Origin: Candidatus Sumerlaeota bacterium
GTDB lineage: Bacteria > Sumerlaeota > T1SED10-198M
Direction of reading: 5' to 3'
DNA length: 8,573 bases
Assembly (NCBI GenBank): GCA_003554345.1
Contig: PWGE01000388.1
Coordinates: 1-8,573, forward strand
Positions 6,359-8,573 of the stretch are shown here, piece after piece. The position numbers were made by a program, and so were the translations under genes. The notes beneath the pieces are model-generated. The model was not told where the DNA came from and searched no databases. It saw nothing but the letters and a program-made list of their open reading frames with translations. The stretch's first letter is position 1, and each line of letters opens with the position of its first letter.

Positions 6359-7696
6359 TTACAATATTTCTTTGTTTAAGAAACCGGTATCGTAATTACC
6401 AGCCACAAAGACCGGGTTATTCATTATCTTCTTATGCAATGATATGTTTGTGTCAACCCCTTCCACTATCATTTCATCAAGAGCCCTTCTCATTCGCTGG
6501 ATAGCTTCAATTCGATCAAAATCATGGACAATCAACTTGCCAATAAGAGAATCATAGGTGGGCGGGATAGAAAAACCCTGGTATATTCCTCCGTCAAATC
6601 GCACCCCCGGTCCTCCAGGGATCACCAGTTTTCTGATATAACCCGGCGAAGGCATGAAATTACGTTCAGGAGACTCTGCATTTAATCGGCACTCAATACT
6701 ATGGCCATAGGTCTGTATATCTTTTTGTTTCACAGTCATTTTTTCACCAGAGGCAATCTGGATCTGAGCTTTTACAATATCAAAACCAGTAACAGATTCA
6801 GTCACAGGATGCTCCACCTGAAGGCGCGTATTCATTTCCATAAAATAAAAATCACCCTCCGAATAAAGAAATTCTATAGTACCGACATTTGTATACCCAA
6901 TAGATTTTGCTGCCTGAACAGCGGTACGTCCCATTTTTCTGCGTGTGGTTTCATCGATAACTGGAGAAGGAGCCTCTTCAACAATTTTTTGATGACTCCG
7001 CTGAATAGAGCATTCCCGCTCTCCGAGATGAATGACATTACCGAACTCATCGGCTACTACCTGCACCTCTATATGTTTTGGGTTTTCCAGAAACTTCTCC
7101 AGGTAAACATCAGGACTGGAAAAACTCAACTCTGCTTCCGATCGTGCCATCAAGAAAGCCACTTCCAGCTCTTCTTCATCATACACCACCTTCATCCCTT
7201 TACCACCACCACCGGCAGAAGCCTTAATAATAACAGGATATCCTATCACCTGGGCGATACGTTTAGCACCTTTGAGATGTTGAACCACTGATTTACTTCC
7301 CGGCACTATTGGTGTTCCAGCCTTTTTCATTGCCCGGCGTGACGCCACTTTATCCCCCATCAATCGTAACAATTCGGGACGGGGACCGATAAATTTCAAG
7401 CCACACTGCTCACAGACCTCGGCAAATTTTGCATTCTCAGCCAAAAAGCCATAGCCGGGATGAATGGCATCACAATCTGTTATTGTTGCCACCGTTATAA
7501 CAGCGGGTATATTTAAATAACTCTTACTGCTGGGAGGTGGCCCAATACAATACGCCTCGTCAGCAATCTGGGTAAATAGAGCATCTTTATCAACGGTCGA
7601 ATAAATAGCCACTGTCTCAATATCCAGCTCTTTACATGCCCGGATTATACGAACAGCTATTTCCCCCCGGTTTGCTACCAGTATCTTATCTATCAT
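6359..7696 (-). CDS. accC: Acetyl-CoA carboxylase, biotin carboxylase subunit
   Basis: AccC uses ATP and bicarbonate to carboxylate the biotin on AccB, the first half-reaction of malonyl-CoA synthesis. The 445 residues match the usual length. The N-terminal domain starts KILVANRGEIAVRIIRA (4-20) and has IHPGYGFLAEN (79-89). The ATP-grasp part has the glycine-rich loop around K158 (SAGGGGKGMK at 160-169), ERECSIQRSHQK (227-238), metal ligands E275 and E287, and the active-site stretch NTRLQVEHPVTE (289-300) with R291 and E295. All expected catalytic residues are present. The ATG has GGAG 6 bases upstream and follows accB by 14 bases. The transferase subunits accA and accD are not in the window. 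Confidence 0.98.
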   Translation of the reverse strand: MIDKILVANRGEIAVRIIRACKELDIETVAIYSTVDKDALFTQIADEAYCIGPPPSSKSYLNIPAVITVATITDCDAIHPGYGFLAENAKFAEVCEQCGLKFIGPRPELLRLMGDKVASRRAMKKAGTPIVPGSKSVVQHLKGAKRIAQVIGYPVIIKASAGGGGKGMKVVYDEEELEVAFLMARSEAELSFSSPDVYLEKFLENPKHIEVQVVADEFGNVIHLGERECSIQRSHQKIVEEAPSPVIDETTRRKMGRTAVQAAKSIGYTNVGTIEFLYSEGDFYFMEMNTRLQVEHPVTESVTGFDIVKAQIQIASGEKMTVKQKDIQTYGHSIECRLNAESPERNFMPSPGYIRKLVIPGGPGVRFDGGIYQGFSIPPTYDSLIGKLIVHDFDRIEAIQRMRRALDEMIVEGVDTNISLHKKIMNNPVFVAGNYDTGFLNKEIL

Positions 7697-7710
7697 ACCA
7701 TTCTCCAGTT

Positions 7711-8193
7711 TTAGGAAGTCGATACATACATCAGCACCTGTTCATATTCCACAGGGTCACCGTCATTAACAAGGATTTTTGCTATCTTACCATGACAATT
7801 AGCTTTGATTTCATTCATTACCTTCATTGCTTCAACAATACAAACGGTAGTATTCTGCTTAACTTCTGAGCCCACTTCCACAAAAGGTGGAGCACTGGGG
7901 TTCGGCGCACGATAAAAAGTTCCCACAATAGGTGATCTTACGGGAATTAATCCCTCATCTTCTGCTTGTTTCTCTGAAGATTGTTTACCGTTTTCAGTAC
8001 TTTCAGAAGACTGAGGATTTACTGACGCCACGGGTTGAGTATCCTGGCTGAGAGGCACCCCTTCCGACGGCGCATGTATTACAGGCTTATTATTTTTTAT
8101 CTCCAGCTTCATATCTTTATTTTCAAAATAAAAATCATCAATATCGGCGTTACTCACCGCTTCAATAAGTTCCTTGATTTCTTTAATATTCAT
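7711..8193 (-). CDS. accB: Biotin carboxyl carrier protein of acetyl-CoA carboxylase
   Basis: AccB carries the biotin that moves between AccC and the carboxyltransferase. The 160 residues divide into an N-terminal region (1-36, starting MNIKEIKELIEAV), a flexible Ser/Gln/Pro-rich linker (~37-80) and the biotinyl domain (~84-158). The domain contains the 'thumb' region SPIVGTFYRAPNPSAPPF (87-104) typical of acetyl-CoA carboxylase carriers, and the biotin site EAMKVMNE (121-128) with K124 as the modified lysine. The ATG is preceded by AAGGAGG (8206-8200) at 6 bases; this site overlaps the efp stop codon, so the two genes are probably translated in a coupled way. Confidence 0.98.
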   Translation of the reverse strand: MNIKEIKELIEAVSNADIDDFYFENKDMKLEIKNNKPVIHAPSEGVPLSQDTQPVASVNPQSSESTENGKQSSEKQAEDEGLIPVRSPIVGTFYRAPNPSAPPFVEVGSEVKQNTTVCIVEAMKVMNEIKANCHGKIAKILVNDGDPVEYEQVLMYVSTS

Positions 8194-8205
8194 GGTATGC
8201 CTCCT

Positions 8206-8573
8206 TCAGGAACCCGCTCTTTCAATATATTCACCCGTTCGCGTATCCACTTTAATGACTTCCCCGGGTTCAATAAAAAGCGGGATTTGTAAAGTTAGAC
8301 CTGTCTCCAGGGTGGCAGACTTCGTTGCACCTGATACCGTGTTACCACGTATACCAGGCTCGGTATCTGCAACCTTGAGTGCCACTGACGTCGGAAGATC
8401 AATATCAAGACAACGATTCTTATAAAAAAGGAGAAGCACCTTTAAACCATCTGTGAGATAATAGATACTTTCTCCCAGAACATCCTCAGGCAACGCAAAT
8501 TGTTCAAAGGTGTTTTCATCCATAAAATGAACTCCCTGATCATCCGCATAAAGAAACTGGGCATCTTTCCGCT
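8206..8573 (-). CDS. efp: Elongation factor P, N-terminus off the right edge
   Basis: EF-P enters the ribosome between the P and E sites and relieves stalling at runs of proline. The frame is open to the window edge, giving the last 121 residues of a protein normally about 185 long, so domain I and its modified residue (usually lysine) are not visible. What is seen begins RKDAQFLYAD, which is the end of domain II's first strand region, then HFMDENTFEQF; an in-frame ATG at 8523 is internal and not the real start. The C-terminal signature is present, from GATKSATLETG to IPLFIEPGE, then VDTRTGEYIERAGS. The stop TGA at 8208-8206 lies 12 bases before accB. The efp-accB-accC order is common in bacteria. 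Confidence 0.97.
   Translation of the reverse strand, partial: RKDAQFLYADDQGVHFMDENTFEQFALPEDVLGESIYYLTDGLKVLLLFYKNRCLDIDLPTSVALKVADTEPGIRGNTVSGATKSATLETGLTLQIPLFIEPGEVIKVDTRTGEYIERAGS

Overview
The window is a tightly packed bacterial chromosome segment. Ten genes on the minus strand (about 978-8573, read right to left) look like one operon: efp, accB, accC, an Asp23/Gls24-family gene, amaP, a heptose-1-phosphate nucleotidyltransferase gene (rfaE2 type), a small charged protein with a UvrD/PcrA-type Tudor-like domain, then gatC, gatA and gatB. Gaps between genes are 39 bases or less, three pairs overlap (two by the ATGA stop/start arrangement, one by 26 bases), and most genes carry clear Shine-Dalgarno sites. 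To the left lie about 614 bases without a convincing gene. An HPP-family membrane protein gene, also on the minus strand, runs off the left edge.

Organism: the order efp-accB-accC-Asp23 recalls Gram-positive genomes, where an Asp23 gene (yqhY in Bacillus subtilis) follows accBC. The rfaE2-type enzyme instead points to ADP-heptose and lipopolysaccharide-type envelope chemistry, so to a diderm cell. GatCAB means that Gln-tRNA(Gln) and/or Asn-tRNA(Asn) is made by the indirect route. The mixture fits a deep-branching diderm lineage, possibly a candidate phylum, with a moderately AT-rich genome. I cannot name the taxon from the sequence alone.

Layout, right to left. 8573-6359: EF-P (N-terminus off the edge), biotin carboxyl carrier protein and biotin carboxylase, i.e. 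proline-stretch translation plus the first half-reaction of fatty acid synthesis. 6332-5263: a soluble Asp23 protein and its probable membrane anchor AmaP. 5288-4782: the heptose nucleotidyltransferase. 4742-4206: the Tudor-like protein, the least understood gene here. 4209-978: GatC, GatA and GatB, all with intact key residues. 977-364: intergenic, very AT-rich near the HPP start, with a candidate promoter, a small palindrome and a broken open frame on the plus strand. 363-1: start of the HPP gene.

The genes connect membrane lipid precursor supply (AccBC), envelope-linked proteins (Asp23/AmaP), outer-membrane sugar activation (RfaE2) and translation fidelity or capacity (EF-P, GatCAB). Most are housekeeping families. 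The points that deserve a second look are the stand-alone Tudor-like protein and the joining of an Asp23-AmaP module to both fatty acid and heptose genes.
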